Part shown: positions 53,193-63,758 of the stretch, in pieces
How positions within the stretch are numbered: position 1 is the stretch's first letter
Layout: the number at the start of each line of letters is the position of its first letter
Source: Sulfitobacter sp. DSM 110093
GTDB taxonomy: Bacteria > Pseudomonadota > Alphaproteobacteria > Rhodobacterales > Rhodobacteraceae
Length of the DNA: 64,000 nucleotides
Assembly (NCBI RefSeq): GCF_022788715.1
Contig: NZ_CP085167.1
Location: 679,001 to 743,000 of the forward strand
Direction of reading: 5' to 3'
Notes under the pieces: model-generated
What the model was told of the DNA's origin: nothing
Databases searched by the model: none
The model's input: the letters and a program-made list of their open reading frames with translations, nothing else
Translations under genes and position numbers: made by a program

Positions 53193-54845
53193 ATGGCCGA
53201 GATTGAACGCGAAGCGATGGAATATGACGTTGTAATCGTCGGCGCCGGGCCTGCTGGCCTGTCGGCTGCGATCCGGCTCAAGCAGTTGGACGCCGATTGC
53301 AATGTTGTGGTGCTTGAGAAGGGCTCGGAAGTGGGCGCGCATATCTTGTCGGGTGCGGTGCTTGACCCCTGCGGGCTGGATGCGCTGATCCCTGATTGGA
53401 AAGAAAAAGGCGCGCCGATCAATGTGCCGGTGAAAGAAGACAACTTTTATCTGCTGGGCGAGGCGGGCAAGCTGCGCATCCCCGAATTCCCGATGCCACC
53501 GCTGATGAAAAACCACGGGAACTACATCGTCTCCATGGGCAATGTCTGTCGCTGGATGGCCGAACAGGCCGAGGAACTGGGCGTCGAAGTCTTCCCCGGC
53601 ATGGCCTGCTCTGAACTCGTGTTCGGCGAGAACGGCGAAGTCAAAGGCGTTGTTGCCGGTGAGATGGGCCGTCAGGCTGACGGCACGCCGGGCCCAAGCT
53701 ATGAGCCGGGCATGGAGTTGCACGGCAAATATGTCTTTCTCTCCGAAGGTGTGCGCGGGAGCCTAAGCAAACAGGTGATCGCGAAATACGGATTGGACGA
53801 GGGTAAAGAGCCGCAGAAATACGGTCTCGGCATGAAAGAGATTTGGGAGATCGACCCTGCCAAGCACCGCGAGGGTACCGTCACCCACACGATGGGCTGG
53901 CCGCTGAACAGCAATGCGGGCGGTGGGTCTTTCATCTATCATCTTGAGAACAATCAGGTTTACGTCGGCTTCGTTGTTCACCTTGGCTATAAGAACCCGC
54001 ATGTGTTCCCTTACATGGAATTCCAGCGCTTCAAGCATCACCCGATGGTGGCTGAGTTGCTTGAGGGGGGCAAACGTGTGGCTTACGGCGCACGGGCGAT
54101 CACCGAGGGTGGCTATCAATCGATGCCCAAGATGGTGGCTCCCGGTGTGGCGATGCTGGGCTGTTCGGTCGGCATGGTCAACGTGCCGCGCATCAAGGGC
54201 AACCACAACGCTATGCTCTCGGGTAAGGCAGCGGCTGAGGCCGCCTATGCCGCGATCCAAGCGGGTCGTGGCGGTGATGAGCTGACCGAATATGAGACGG
54301 ACGTGCGCGAAGGTCCGATTGCCGAAGACCTTAAGAAAGTGCGTAACGTCAAGCCGCTGTGGTCGAAATACGGGCTCACCGCTTCGCTGGCGCTTGGTGG
54401 CTTTGACATGTGGACCAACACGCTCGGCTTCTCGCTTTTGGGCACGCTCGGCCACGGCAAATCGGATGCCGAGGCGACCGAGCCTGCGGATAAGCACAAG
54501 AAGATTGACTACCCCAAACCCGACGGCAAGCTCAGCTTTGACCGTCTAACGAATGTGGCCTTCTCTTTCACTAACCACGAGGAAAGCCAGCCATCGCATT
54601 TGACGCTGAAAGACCCATCGGTGCCGGTTGAGGTGAACCTGCCGAAATACGCGGGCCCTTCGGCACGCTATTGCCCGGCGGGTGTTTATGAGTTCGTCGA
54701 GGATGACAAAACAGGCGAGACGCGGTTCCAAATCAATTTCCAGAACTGTGTTCACTGCAAGACCTGCGACATCAAAGACCCAACGCAGAATATCGTTTGG
54801 ACCACCCCGCAGGGCGGCGATGGGCCAAACTATCCAAACATGTAA
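53193..54845 (+). CDS. electron transfer flavoprotein-ubiquinone oxidoreductase
   Basis: A 550-residue membrane-associated flavoprotein passing electrons from ETF to ubiquinone. The FAD motif VVIVGAGPAGLSAAIRL lies near the N-terminus, GCSVGMVNVPRIKGNHNAM in the middle. The C-terminal 4Fe-4S ligands are ARYCPAGVYEF and NCVHCKTCDIKDP. The start at 53193 follows GAGGGAG; a longer open frame upstream lacks support. It takes electrons from acyl-CoA dehydrogenases such as the one at 42.7 kb. Confidence 0.95.
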   Translation: MAEIEREAMEYDVVIVGAGPAGLSAAIRLKQLDADCNVVVLEKGSEVGAHILSGAVLDPCGLDALIPDWKEKGAPINVPVKEDNFYLLGEAGKLRIPEFPMPPLMKNHGNYIVSMGNVCRWMAEQAEELGVEVFPGMACSELVFGENGEVKGVVAGEMGRQADGTPGPSYEPGMELHGKYVFLSEGVRGSLSKQVIAKYGLDEGKEPQKYGLGMKEIWEIDPAKHREGTVTHTMGWPLNSNAGGGSFIYHLENNQVYVGFVVHLGYKNPHVFPYMEFQRFKHHPMVAELLEGGKRVAYGARAITEGGYQSMPKMVAPGVAMLGCSVGMVNVPRIKGNHNAMLSGKAAAEAAYAAIQAGRGGDELTEYETDVREGPIAEDLKKVRNVKPLWSKYGLTASLALGGFDMWTNTLGFSLLGTLGHGKSDAEATEPADKHKKIDYPKPDGKLSFDRLTNVAFSFTNHEESQPSHLTLKDPSVPVEVNLPKYAGPSARYCPAGVYEFVEDDKTGETRFQINFQNCVHCKTCDIKDPTQNIVWTTPQGGDGPNYPNM

Positions 54846-54868
54846 ACGGGTCGCCATAAGGCACGTTG

Positions 54869-54906
54869 AAAGGACCGATACGCGAGGGCGGGTCGGTCCT
54901 TTTTTG
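54869..54906 (+). terminator. Rho-independent terminator of the ETF-QO gene
   Basis: AAGGACCGA (54870-54878) pairs with TCGGTCCTT (54893-54901), and a run of T residues closes it (54900-54905). It lies 25 bp after the stop codon. Confidence 0.9.
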
Positions 54907-55014
54907 TATCTGAATCGGCGAAATCTCGTCAGCGGCATGCTTCATCGGGGCCGCGCCATTGCACACGGGCCCAGAGGTGATAGCCTGAGCGCAAAGCGAT
55001 ATGAGGCGGTTTGC

Positions 55015-56724
55015 ATGTTTCGGAATGTTCTAGGGTTCACCAGCGTTGCGGCGCTTTGCATCGGCCTTTCTGCGCCTCTGATGGCGCAGTCGATCGCGGG
55101 CCCCTATCTGGCGGGGCGCCATGCGGCTGTGAACAGCGACTACCCCGAGGCCGCGCGCTATTACACCGAGGCGCTGGCGCGTGATCCCAAGAATATCGAG
55201 CTGATGGAAAGCGCCGTGTTGTCCTACCTGTCGCTTGGGCGGGTGGAAAAAGCACTGCCGCTGGCGCGCAGCATGATTACCATTGGCACCAAGAGCCAAG
55301 TGGCGGAGATGGCACTCGTCGCCGGCATGGCGAAAGAGGGCGATTACAGCGCATTGTTAGAGCGTGACACGTCAGCCATTGGTCCGTGGGTCGGCGGACT
55401 GGTTCAGGCATGGGCGCATATGGGTGCGGGCGATGTGACCGCTGCAATGGCTGCATTCGACAGCCTGAGCGAAGAGGCCGGGATGCAGGGTTTTGTGATG
55501 TACCACAAAGCCTTGGCGCTGGCGAGCGTGGGGGATTTCGAAGGAGCTGAGGCGATCTTTGCCAGTGATGCGGCAGGGGCGGCGGGTCAAACCCGACGCG
55601 GAGTGATGGCCCATGCTGAGATTCTGGGCCAATTGGGTCGCAGCGATGATGCGCTGGCCGTGCTCAAAAACGGCTTTGGTGATGACACCGATCCAGAGAT
55701 TGCGCGGCTGATCGAATCCTTGCAGCAAGACACGCCCGCACCCTTCAGCCATATGCCCGACGCCCAAGCCGGGATGGCCGAGGTGTTCTTCACCTTCGCC
55801 GCCGTTCTGCGCAACGAGGCGGCGGGCGATTACTATGTGCTGCTCTACTCGCGCATCGCCCGCTTCCTGCGCCCCGATCATATCGATGCGTTGCTGCTGA
55901 CGGCGAGCCTTTTGGAAAACCTCGGCGAGCATGATCTGGCGATTGCCGAGTATAAATCCCTGCCTGCCAATAGCCCCGCCTATCACGCCGCCGAGTTGGG
56001 CCGTGCCGAAGCGCTGCGCCGCTCAGGTAAGACCGCGCAGGCCATCGAAGTGTTGGAGCAGCTTGCGCGGAGCCATGGTGATCTGGCCGTGGTACATTCC
56101 ACGCTGGGCGACATGCTGCGGGCCGAGGAAGACTATGAGGCAGCCATCGCCTCTTACGATCAGGCGATTGACCTGACCGCCGAAACAGCCCGCGCCCGTT
56201 GGGTGCTGTTCTACGCCCGCGCCATCGCCAAGGAACGCAGTGGCGATTGGGAAGGGTCCGAGGCTGATTTCCGCGCGGCGCTCAAACTGAACCCCGAGCA
56301 GCCGCAGGTCTTGAACTATCTCGGCTATTCATTGGTCGAACAACAGCGCAGCTTGGACGAGGCGTTGGACATGATCGAACGCGCGGTCGCGGCGAGCCCT
56401 GATAGTGGCTATATCGTCGATTCGTTGGGCTGGGTGTTCTATCGTCTGGACCGCTATGACGAAGCGGTGGAGCAGATGGAGCGCGCGGTTGAGTTGGAGC
56501 CGGTAGACCCGGTGGTGAACGACCACCTCGGAGACGTCTACTGGGCCGTGGGCCGCATCCGCGAGGCCGAGTTTCAGTGGCGCCGGGCGTTGTCGTTCGT
56601 TGACCTGACCGATGCCGAGTCGGAGGCTGACCCAGAGCGGATGCGCCGCAAGCTGGACGTCGGCCTTGATGCCGTGCTCTCAGAGGAAGGCGCGCCGCCG
56701 CTTAAGGTTGCCGCAGAGGAATGA
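55015..56724 (+). CDS. periplasmic TPR-repeat protein
   Basis: A 569-residue protein. A signal peptide ([17 protein letters not shown] before QSI) is followed by tetratricopeptide repeats along the whole length ([74 protein letters not shown]). It is probably an envelope scaffold or assembly factor. The start follows GAGGCGG. Its stop overlaps ispE (ATGA). Confidence 0.9.
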   Translation: MFRNVLGFTSVAALCIGLSAPLMAQSIAGPYLAGRHAAVNSDYPEAARYYTEALARDPKNIELMESAVLSYLSLGRVEKALPLARSMITIGTKSQVAEMALVAGMAKEGDYSALLERDTSAIGPWVGGLVQAWAHMGAGDVTAAMAAFDSLSEEAGMQGFVMYHKALALASVGDFEGAEAIFASDAAGAAGQTRRGVMAHAEILGQLGRSDDALAVLKNGFGDDTDPEIARLIESLQQDTPAPFSHMPDAQAGMAEVFFTFAAVLRNEAAGDYYVLLYSRIARFLRPDHIDALLLTASLLENLGEHDLAIAEYKSLPANSPAYHAAELGRAEALRRSGKTAQAIEVLEQLARSHGDLAVVHSTLGDMLRAEEDYEAAIASYDQAIDLTAETARARWVLFYARAIAKERSGDWEGSEADFRAALKLNPEQPQVLNYLGYSLVEQQRSLDEALDMIERAVAASPDSGYIVDSLGWVFYRLDRYDEAVEQMERAVELEPVDPVVNDHLGDVYWAVGRIREAEFQWRRALSFVDLTDAESEADPERMRRKLDVGLDAVLSEEGAPPLKVAAEE

Positions 56725-57593
56725 GCCGTTCGGAAGTTGCCGCCCCCGCTGGCCCCGGCGCTGCTGCGTCGCGGATGGCGTGGGCCAAGATTAACCTGAC
56801 TCTGCATTGCACCGGGCAGCGCGCAGACGGCTATCACCTGTTGGATTCGCTCGTGGTCCGGGCCGGTGTAGGCGATGCGCTGCATGTGACACCCGCCGAT
56901 GCGCTGAGCCTGAGCGTCAGCGGCCCCCGCGCTGAAGGTGTGCCCACGGACGCACGCAACCTTGTACTCCGCGCCGCCGAGATGCTGGATGCGGGCGCGG
57001 GGCGTGGGGCGGCGCTGCATCTGGTCAAACATCTACCGGCTGCTGCGGGGATCGGTGGCGGCTCTGCCGATGCGGCGGCGGCGTTGGAATTGCTGGCACT
57101 GCATTGGGGGTTGGCCCTGCCAAAGGAGATAGCTCGGCTGGGGGCCGACGTGCCGGTTTGCCTTTCTCAAGGTCCGCAGCGGATGCAGGGCGTGGGGGAA
57201 ATTCTTACGCCGCAGACGTCGCTTCCGACCTGTCACTTGGTGCTGGTGAACCCCGGTGTCGACGTGCCGACGCCTGCTGTCTTCTCGGCGTTGTCGGACA
57301 AAAACCAACCGCCTATGCCAGAGGTGATTCCGCCCTTCGTCAACTTGGCAGATTTCGTGGATTTCCTGCGCCTACAGCGCAATGACCTCGCCGCCCCGGC
57401 CATCGCAAGGGAGCCTGTCATCGCATCTTGCCTAGGGGCGCTGCATGATGCGGCCCTGGCGCGTATGTCAGGCTCGGGCGCGACCTGTTTCGGCATCTAT
57501 GCAACCGCAGCTGAGGCTGAGGCCGCCGCCAACCGCATCAGCGCCGCCGCGCCCAATTGGTGGGTCGCCGCCGCGCCTGTCTTGGCCGCTTAG
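56721..57593 (+). CDS. ispE: 4-diphosphocytidyl-2-C-methyl-D-erythritol kinase
   Basis: A 290-residue GHMP kinase of the MEP isoprenoid pathway. The substrate motif [20 protein letters not shown] is near residue 13. The ATP loop is [16 protein letters not shown], and [11 protein letters not shown] closes the fold. Its stop overlaps that of the convergent polyprenyl synthase gene by four bases; the two products act in the same isoprenoid-to-quinone route. Confidence 0.95.
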   Translation: MSRSEVAAPAGPGAAASRMAWAKINLTLHCTGQRADGYHLLDSLVVRAGVGDALHVTPADALSLSVSGPRAEGVPTDARNLVLRAAEMLDAGAGRGAALHLVKHLPAAAGIGGGSADAAAALELLALHWGLALPKEIARLGADVPVCLSQGPQRMQGVGEILTPQTSLPTCHLVLVNPGVDVPTPAVFSALSDKNQPPMPEVIPPFVNLADFVDFLRLQRNDLAAPAIAREPVIASCLGALHDAALARMSGSGATCFGIYATAAEAEAAANRISAAAPNWWVAAAPVLAA

Positions 57594-58594
57594 CTGATCC
57601 GGCTGACGACGTAGTCGGCCAGATCGATCAGCATGTCTTTCAACTCATGGTCGGGCAGGGGGGCAAGCGCCGCTTTGGCCTTTTCCGCCCAGTCACAGGC
57701 ATCGCGCTGCGTCGCGGTCAGCGTGTCGTGCTTGTTCAGCAGCATGAGCGCATGGTCGAGGTCACCATCCTCCTGCTTGCCCTTTTCGATGGTGCGCACC
57801 CAAAAGGCGCGTTCCTCCGCGTCGGCCTTGGCCACGGCCTTGATCACCGGCAATGTCAGCTTCCGCTCGCGGAAATCATCGCCCACGTTTTTGCCTGTGG
57901 CGCCGGTATCGCCTTGATAATCCAGCAGGTCATCGACGATCTGGAATGCGATGCCAAGCGCGTCACCATAGTCGTAAAGCGCTTTGACCTGACCTTCTGG
58001 CGCGTCAGCGATTACGCCGCCCACTTCGGTCGCGGCCGAGAATAACGCCGCCGTCTTGCCGCGCACCACTTGCAGATAGATGGCCTCATCGGTGGCGAGA
58101 TTCTGTGCCGCAGTCAGTTGCAACACCTCGCCCTCTGCAATCGTTGCAGCAGCATTGGACAGGATGCGCATGACGGGCATCGAACCCGGTTCGGTCATCA
58201 ACTGAAAACTGCGGGCGAAGAGGTAATCGCCCACCAGCACGGAAGACTGGTTGTCCCACAATAGGTTCGCCGTGGGCCGCCCCCGCCGTTGGGCGCTTTC
58301 GTCTACCACATCGTCATGCAGCAGCGTCGCGGTGTGGATGAACTCCACCGTAGCGGCCAGATGGATGTGATAGGGGCCGTCGTAGTCACACATCCGCGCT
58401 GCCGCCAGCGTCAGCATCGGGCGTAGACGCTTGCCGCCAGCCTCGACCAGATGGGCGGTGACTTCGGGGATGCGGGGCGCGTGTTTTGACGCCATCCGCT
58501 CGCGGATCAGCGCGCTGACGGCATCCATATCATCGGCCAAATAGGCCGCCATGCGGTCGTGCGGTTTCATCGTTGCATCACTTTTCATTGTCAT
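57590..58594 (-). CDS. trans-polyprenyl diphosphate synthase (quinone side-chain type)
   Basis: A 334-residue prenyl synthase. The first Asp-rich motif is [15 protein letters not shown] near residue 94, the second [23 protein letters not shown] precedes the first. This is the IspB/DdsA type, which makes the octa- or decaprenyl tail for ubiquinone; the chain length cannot be read by eye. Several ATGs at the N-terminus (58594, 58588, 58570) make the start uncertain. Confidence 0.92.
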   Translation of the reverse strand: MTMKSDATMKPHDRMAAYLADDMDAVSALIRERMASKHAPRIPEVTAHLVEAGGKRLRPMLTLAAARMCDYDGPYHIHLAATVEFIHTATLLHDDVVDESAQRRGRPTANLLWDNQSSVLVGDYLFARSFQLMTEPGSMPVMRILSNAAATIAEGEVLQLTAAQNLATDEAIYLQVVRGKTAALFSAATEVGGVIADAPEGQVKALYDYGDALGIAFQIVDDLLDYQGDTGATGKNVGDDFRERKLTLPVIKAVAKADAEERAFWVRTIEKGKQEDGDLDHALMLLNKHDTLTATQRDACDWAEKAKAALAPLPDHELKDMLIDLADYVVSRIS

Positions 58595-58643
58595 TTCCCA
58601 CGTCCCGCTCGACATGCCGGTGATCCGGCTCTACATCTTTGAT

Positions 58644-58859
58644 ATGAAGGAACTTTTGCGCAGCACCGACATGACCATCATCGCCTTTGCCACCGCCCTT
58701 CTCAGAGGGGAGGATATAGACTGCTTTGAAATGGACGTAAACATGAGCGTGCTCGAAGGGGGCATCGGAATTTTCCCGCGCCGCTTAATGGTGCATCCCG
58801 ACGATCACGACGCCGCCCTGCGGGTGATGCGCGACAATGAGATTCCCCTCGGGCTGTGA
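58644..58859 (+). CDS. DUF2007 family small protein
   Basis: A 71-residue protein beginning MKELLRSTDMTIIAFATALL, with GIGIFPRRLMVHPDDHDAAL in the second half. That is the putative signal-transducing DUF2007 fold, often found beside methyltransferase genes. The start was chosen by family length. It shares a GTGA overlap with the methyltransferase. Function unknown. Confidence 0.85.
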   Translation: MKELLRSTDMTIIAFATALLRGEDIDCFEMDVNMSVLEGGIGIFPRRLMVHPDDHDAALRVMRDNEIPLGL

Positions 58860-59623
58860 GCCTTTTTGCCGAAGATGATCTGACATGTGACGCCTTTCTG
58901 GGCGGCAAGCTGCACCTATGGCAGCCGCGGCGAGGGCGGGGCTATCGCGCCGGGGTGGATCCGGTTTTGCTGGCCGCAAGTGTTGAGGCGACGGCGGGGC
59001 AAAGCGTGCTGGAACTGGGCTGTGGGGTGGGTGCCGCGGTGCTGTGCTTGGGCGCGCGGGTGCCGGGGCTGATACTGACGGGGTGTGAGGTGCAGCCTGC
59101 CTACGCCGATCTCGCGCGACGCAATGGCAGAGATGTGTTGGAGGTGGTCGAAGCGGACCTGACCGACATGCCCCTACATCTACGCCAACGGCAATTTGAT
59201 CACGTGCTGGCCAACCCGCCCTATTTTGACCGCGCCGCTTCGGTCCAGTCACGCGATCCGGGACGAGAGACTGCCTTGGGCGAAGCGACGCCCCTGCGAC
59301 AATGGGTCCGCATCGCCGCGAAACGGCTGAAACCCAAAGGGCAGGCGCATTTTATCCACCGCGCGGAACGGCTGCCCGAGCTTCTGGCGGCACTGCCGCA
59401 TGAGATGGGATCGGTCGAAGTGCTGCCCTTGGCCTCGCGGGTCGGGCGGTTGCCAGAGCTGATTCTCTTGCGTGCCCGCAAGAACGGTCGGGGCGCATTC
59501 CGATTGCATCACAGCTATGCCATGCATCTCGGCACGCGGCATGAGGGTGATGGCAAAAGCTATGTGCCCGAAATCGAAGCGGTCCTGCGCAGCGGTGCGC
59601 CGCTGGTTTATCCCGTTTCTTAA
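58856..59623 (+). CDS. tRNA1(Val) N6-methyltransferase-like (TrmN6/YfiC family)
   Basis: A 255-residue Rossmann methyltransferase. SAM motif VLELGCGVGAAVLCLGAR and the N6-adenine catalytic motif NPPYFDR are intact. GYRAGVDPVLLAASV near the N-terminus is typical of the YfiC/TrmN6 group. It probably methylates adenine 37 of a tRNA. The GTG start at 58856 lies inside the DUF2007 stop. Confidence 0.88.
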   Translation: MSLFAEDDLTCDAFLGGKLHLWQPRRGRGYRAGVDPVLLAASVEATAGQSVLELGCGVGAAVLCLGARVPGLILTGCEVQPAYADLARRNGRDVLEVVEADLTDMPLHLRQRQFDHVLANPPYFDRAASVQSRDPGRETALGEATPLRQWVRIAAKRLKPKGQAHFIHRAERLPELLAALPHEMGSVEVLPLASRVGRLPELILLRARKNGRGAFRLHHSYAMHLGTRHEGDGKSYVPEIEAVLRSGAPLVYPVS

Positions 59624-59723
59624 GCATATTTTTACCAACTTCATCCCTATGCTGCGGTGCTGCGTGACTTGTGGGTCATGCTGTGGTCCACTGAATTTCT
59701 AAACACCAATCATGGAGGATTGT

Positions 59724-59888
59724 ATGGCTTTGAACGCACATCTGGACACCCTGAAGCGCAAGCATCAGGCGATGAGTGAGGCGGTTGAATCCGCTCAACG
59801 CGCCCCCGGTTCGGACGATCTAAAAGTGGCTTCCATGAAGAAGGAAAAACTGCGTTTGAAAGAGGAGATTAGCCGCCTATCGAGCTAA
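59724..59888 (+). CDS. YdcH/DUF465 family small protein
   Basis: A 54-residue all-helical charged protein (MALNAHLDTLKRKHQAMSEA, then MKKEKLRLKEEISRL). GGAGG lies six bases upstream of the ATG. DUF465 proteins form short coiled coils of unknown role and are common in Rhodobacteraceae. Confidence 0.88.
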   Translation: MALNAHLDTLKRKHQAMSEAVESAQRAPGSDDLKVASMKKEKLRLKEEISRLSS

Positions 59889-59919
59889 TCCTGAACTAGA
59901 GCTGATGCTCTTTTTCGAT

Positions 59920-59951
59920 GGCTGTCGTTCCGTTCTGGCGGGACGGCAGCC
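59920..59951. repeat. strong inverted repeat downstream of ydcH
   Basis: Arms 59920-59932 and 59939-59951 pair over 13 positions (two G-T) with a six-base loop. A TTTTT run lies before it rather than after it, so it is not a classical terminator for the plus strand. Confidence 0.55.
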
Positions 59952-60019
59952 TTGCGTTGATTGGCACGTATTTAGGACCGCAAAGACCTGCGAGTAAACT
60001 CTTCCCCTAGCCAATATGA

Positions 60020-60051
60020 AAAAGGCCAGCCCATCGAAGGGCTGGCCTTTT
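60020..60051. terminator. bidirectional Rho-independent terminator between ydcH and phaB
   Basis: AAAAGGCCAGCCC (60020-60032) and GGGCTGGCCTTTT (60039-60051) form a perfect 13-bp stem around ATCGAA. Because the arms end in A and T runs it can act on both the ydcH and the phaB transcript. Confidence 0.88.
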
Positions 60052-60072
60052 CGATTTGAATGTTCGCGTCGG

Positions 60073-60795
60073 CTACACGACGAATTGCGCGCCATTGGCT
60101 GAAATGGTCGAACCATTGATAAAGCCCGCGTCATCGGAGACGAGAAAGGCGACCGCGCGTGCGATCTCTTCGGGCTCTCCCAAACGGCCTGCGGGGATCT
60201 GCGCGATGATGCTTTCGCGGACTTTTTCGGGCACGGCCATGACCATATCGGTCGCGATATAGCCGGGGCAGATCGCATTGGCGGTGATGCCCGCGCGCGC
60301 ACCTTCCTGGGCCAGTGATTTAACGATGCCTAGATCGCCTGCCTTGGTGGCGGCATAGTTAACCTGAGCGAACTGGCCTTTTTGCCCGTTGATCGAAGAG
60401 ATCACGACCACGCGCCCGAATTTGCGTTCACGCATGCCGGGCCAGACCGGGTGGATCGTGTTGAAAACGCCGGTGAGATTGGTCGCGATGACCTCGTTCC
60501 ACTGGTCGGGGGTCATCTTGTGGAAAGGCGCATCGCGGGTGATGCCTGCGTTGGCAACGACCACTTCGATAGGGCCAAGATCGGCTTCGACCTGTTCGAT
60601 CCCAGCTTTGGAGGCGTCGTAATCCGCCACGTTCCATTTATAGGTCTTGATCCCGGTTTCTTCGGTGAATTTCGCAGCGGCCTCGTCGTTGCCCGCATAG
60701 GTGGCGGCGACGGTATAGCCTTTGTCTTTCAGCGTGGTCGAAATAGCCGCGCCAATGCCGCGACTGCCTCCGGTGACCAAAGCGATGCGTGACAT
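60073..60795 (-). CDS. phaB: acetoacetyl-CoA reductase
   Basis: A 240-residue short-chain dehydrogenase. Cofactor motif TGGSRGIGAAIS, NAGITRDAPF, and the catalytic Ser, Tyr, Lys in VVISSINGQKGQFAQ and NYAATKAG are all present. It reduces acetoacetyl-CoA to (R)-3-hydroxybutyryl-CoA with NADPH for polyhydroxybutyrate. GGGAGGG precedes the start. It follows phaA on the same strand. Confidence 0.94.
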   Translation of the reverse strand: MSRIALVTGGSRGIGAAISTTLKDKGYTVAATYAGNDEAAAKFTEETGIKTYKWNVADYDASKAGIEQVEADLGPIEVVVANAGITRDAPFHKMTPDQWNEVIATNLTGVFNTIHPVWPGMRERKFGRVVVISSINGQKGQFAQVNYAATKAGDLGIVKSLAQEGARAGITANAICPGYIATDMVMAVPEKVRESIIAQIPAGRLGEPEEIARAVAFLVSDDAGFINGSTISANGAQFVV

Positions 60796-60835
60796 GTGAT
60801 CCCTCCCTCAAGGTAATGTTCTTGCAACTGCATGT

Positions 60836-60864
60836 TTCGGCGCGCAATAAAGTTGCGCGCCGAA
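60836..60864 (-). repeat. 12-bp-stem hairpin between phaA and phaB
   Basis: TTCGGCGCGCAA (60836-60847) and TTGCGCGCCGAA (60853-60864) are exact inverted copies around a 5-base loop. No T-run follows on the minus strand, so it is more likely an mRNA processing or stability element than a full terminator. Confidence 0.75.
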
Positions 60865-60871
60865 TATAGTC

Positions 60872-62047
60872 TTAGGGGCGCTCAAGGCACATGGCAACAC
60901 CCATGCCGCCACCGATACACAGCGTTGCCAAACCTTTTTTGGCCCCGCGGCGCTGCATTTCGAACAGCAGGGTATTGAGCACGCGCGCACCGGAGGCGCC
61001 GATCGGGTGACCGATGGCAATGGCACCGCCGTTGACGTTCACGATTTCCGGATCCCAGCCCATTTCCTTGTTCACGGCACAGGCCTGTGCGGCGAAGGCT
61101 TCGTTGGCTTCGACCAAATCCAGATCTTCGGGCTTCCAGCCTGCTTTCTCAAGCGCCTTGCGCGAGGCATAGACGGGGCCGACGCCCATGATCGACGGGT
61201 CGAGGCCGGCGGTGGCGTAGGAGGCGATCCGTGCCAGCGGGGTGATACCACGCTTTTCGGCGTCGTCCGCGCTCATCAGCAGGGCACCGGCTGCACCGTC
61301 GTTCAGGCCCGAGGCGTTGGCCGCAGTAACCGAGCCGTCCTTGGCAAAAGCGGGGCGCAGTTTCTGCATCGCTTCCATAGTGGCACCGTGGCGGATGTAT
61401 TCGTCTTGATCGACGACCGTCTCGCCCTTGCGGGTCTTGACCGTGTAGGCGACGATCTCATCCGCAAATTTGCCAGCTTTTTGCGCGGCCTCGGCCTTGT
61501 TTTGCGACGCGACGGCAAATTCATCCTGCTGGTCGCGGGAAATCTGCCATTTTTCGGCGACGTTTTCGGCGGTTTGGCCCATGTGGTAGCCGTTGAAGGC
61601 ATCCCACAGACCGTCGCGGATCATCGTGTCAATGAACTGCAGATCGCCCATTTTCTGACCCGCACGCAGGTTTTGCGCATGGGGGCTCATGGTCATGTTT
61701 TCCTGTCCACCGGCGGCGACGATGCTCGCATCACCCAGTTGGATGTGCTGGGCCGCCAATGCCACGGCGCGCAGGCCCGAGCCGCAGACTTGGTTAATGC
61801 CCCAAGCGGCGCTTTCTTTCGGCAGGCCCGCATTGATATGTGCCTGACGCGCGGGGTTCTGACCCTGCGCGGCGGTCAGGACCTGCCCCAAAATGGTCTC
61901 AGAAACTTCGGATGGGTCGACCCCGGCGCGGGCCACCAGTTCTTTTAGAACGGCGGCACCCAGATCATGGGCGGGTGTATTGGCAAACGCCCCGCCGAAA
62001 CTGCCCACGGCGGTACGGGCGGCGGATGCGATGACGACATTGGTCAT
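60872..62047 (-). CDS. phaA: acetyl-CoA acetyltransferase (beta-ketothiolase)
   Basis: A 391-residue thiolase. The acyl-enzyme Cys88 lies in [13 protein letters not shown], the His in [10 protein letters not shown], and the second Cys in [10 protein letters not shown]. It condenses two acetyl-CoA for polyhydroxybutyrate synthesis together with phaB. AGAGGAAAG precedes the ATG at 62047. No PHB synthase gene is in the window. Confidence 0.95.
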   Translation of the reverse strand: MTNVVIASAARTAVGSFGGAFANTPAHDLGAAVLKELVARAGVDPSEVSETILGQVLTAAQGQNPARQAHINAGLPKESAAWGINQVCGSGLRAVALAAQHIQLGDASIVAAGGQENMTMSPHAQNLRAGQKMGDLQFIDTMIRDGLWDAFNGYHMGQTAENVAEKWQISRDQQDEFAVASQNKAEAAQKAGKFADEIVAYTVKTRKGETVVDQDEYIRHGATMEAMQKLRPAFAKDGSVTAANASGLNDGAAGALLMSADDAEKRGITPLARIASYATAGLDPSIMGVGPVYASRKALEKAGWKPEDLDLVEANEAFAAQACAVNKEMGWDPEIVNVNGGAIAIGHPIGASGARVLNTLLFEMQRRGAKKGLATLCIGGGMGVAMCLERP

Positions 62048-62209
62048 GATGTGACTTTCCTCTACCTTGTTGGGCGGGGGCACACCGACACGCGCCATCG
62101 TCGGGCGTGGGCGCTCCCGTCCCTCTAAAGGCAGTGATAGCGGATGCGCCACAACGCGGCAACTGAACAGGCAGCACGCTGCCGACATGGCGTTACCCTT
62201 TTTTTGCGG

Positions 62210-63052
62210 TCAGCCTGTGGCGCGCATGCGGTCGAACCCAAGCCAGGCGGGCCGGGTGGTGGGGGCGGCAAAATGGTAGCCCTGCAAACAGTCGACACCC
62301 ATCTCGACAAGGACTGCTGCGTCAGCCGCGTTTTCCACGCATTCGGCCACGGTGAGCATGTCGAAATGAGTGGCGATCGACATCAGCGCGGCGGTCAAGG
62401 CGCGGTTGTCCGGGTTCGTGGCGATGCCGCGAATAAATTGCCCGTCGAGTTTCAGGATGTCGAAGTAGAAATCCTTGAAATAGCGGATCGCGGTTTGCCC
62501 CGCGCCGAAATCATCCATGGCAAAGCAGATGCCATAGGGCTGCAATTGATCCATAAAGTTCGCCACCAGTTCCGGCACCATCATGGCCGAGCTTTCGGTA
62601 ATCTCAAGGATCAGCCGTTCTCCCAAAGTTGCATCGCGGGCCAGCCAGTGGCGCAGCACGCGGTTCCATTCGTGATACCCGATGGAGCGGGCCGACATAT
62701 TGATCGACAGCCGCAGTCCGGGGTGGTGGTGCAGCGCGTTCAGCCCAAGGCGCAGGGCCAGGACATCCACCTGCCGCCCGGTTTCCGTATCCTCAATCGC
62801 TGGCATGAAGTCCTTGGCCGGGATCACACGGCCTGTAGGGTCAAGCAGGCGGATCAAACCTTCATGAAAGGCAATGCGCGTCGGATCGCTGGCCCGCATG
62901 ACCGGCTGAAAGGCCAATAAGGTCTGATGGTGTGCCACGGCGTCGCGCACCATTTCCAGCGTCGCGGCATCGCGTTGCGTTACCGCATGATTAAGCGGGC
63001 TGTCCCCACCGGGGGGGATATCGGCGATAGGGCGTTGGAATCGGCGGGGCAC
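62210..63052 (-). CDS. EAL-domain cyclic-di-GMP phosphodiesterase
   Basis: A 280-residue stand-alone EAL protein. The signature reads EGL (AFHEGLIRLLDP). Metal and catalytic positions appear conserved: Asn in LSINMSARS, Glu in LEITESSA, Asp-Asp in AMDDFGAGQ, Lys in DILKLDGQF, Glu in VAECVEN and Gln in CLQGYHFA. It is therefore likely active against c-di-GMP. There is no membrane segment. The GTG at 63052 with GAAGAG upstream is preferred over an upstream GTG at 63106. Confidence 0.87.
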   Translation of the reverse strand: MPRRFQRPIADIPPGGDSPLNHAVTQRDAATLEMVRDAVAHHQTLLAFQPVMRASDPTRIAFHEGLIRLLDPTGRVIPAKDFMPAIEDTETGRQVDVLALRLGLNALHHHPGLRLSINMSARSIGYHEWNRVLRHWLARDATLGERLILEITESSAMMVPELVANFMDQLQPYGICFAMDDFGAGQTAIRYFKDFYFDILKLDGQFIRGIATNPDNRALTAALMSIATHFDMLTVAECVENAADAAVLVEMGVDCLQGYHFAAPTTRPAWLGFDRMRATG

Positions 63053-63155
63053 GGCGGTACTCTTCTTTCTGTCCTGCCTAGGGTATGGGCGCAAAGGTGA
63101 TAACACGGTCTTAATCAGCGGTGATTTCCGCGGTGGATCACGCGGGAGGGTTAAG

Positions 63156-63725
63156 ATGCAGCGCTGTGACTGGGCCGGGGATGACCCGATTTACCAAGCC
63201 TACCATGACACCGAATGGGGTGTGCCCGAATATGACAGCCGTGCGTTGTGGGAAAAGCTCATCCTCGATGGGTTTCAAGCCGGGCTAAGCTGGATCACGA
63301 TCCTTAAAAAACGTGACAATTTCCGCGCTGCATTCGCCGGGTTCGATCCGCATCAGATCGCCGAATGGGGCGAGGCGGATGTCACGCGCCTGCTGGGCGA
63401 TCCGGGCATCATCCGCCACCGGGGCAAGATCGAAGCCGCGATCACCAATGCCCGTGCTTGGCAGGAGCTAGAGGCACGCGAGGGCTTTGACAACTTCATG
63501 TGGCGCTATGTGGATGGGGTGCCGTTGCAGCCCGGCTTTGCCACACAGGCTGAGGTGCCGCCGAAAACTGCGCTGTCAGAACAGGTGAGCAAAGACTTGA
63601 AGAAAGCTGGTTTCAAGTTCTGTGGGCCGACGATCACCTATGCGTGGATGGAGGCCTGCGGGCTGGTGAACGATCATATCCTGACCTGCCACCGCCATGG
63701 CCCCTGTGCGGCGATGGCGCGTTAG
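63156..63725 (+). CDS. tag: DNA-3-methyladenine glycosylase I
   Basis: A 189-residue base excision repair enzyme. The structural zinc ligands can be placed at Cys4 (MQRCDW), His17 (YHDTEWG), and His174 and Cys178 (DHILTCHRH), as in E. coli Tag. ALWEKLILDGFQAGLSW is the helix-hairpin-helix region. GGGAGGG lies ahead of the start. It is divergent from the EAL gene. Confidence 0.95.
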   Translation: MQRCDWAGDDPIYQAYHDTEWGVPEYDSRALWEKLILDGFQAGLSWITILKKRDNFRAAFAGFDPHQIAEWGEADVTRLLGDPGIIRHRGKIEAAITNARAWQELEAREGFDNFMWRYVDGVPLQPGFATQAEVPPKTALSEQVSKDLKKAGFKFCGPTITYAWMEACGLVNDHILTCHRHGPCAAMAR

Positions 63726-63758
63726 GGTAGGGCGTATCGTCTTCGCTGAAATCCCCCG

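Noticed and set aside
54682..55014. Upstream extension of the TPR-protein frame
   Set aside because: It would overlap the ETF-QO gene and its terminator; the signal peptide starts at 55015.
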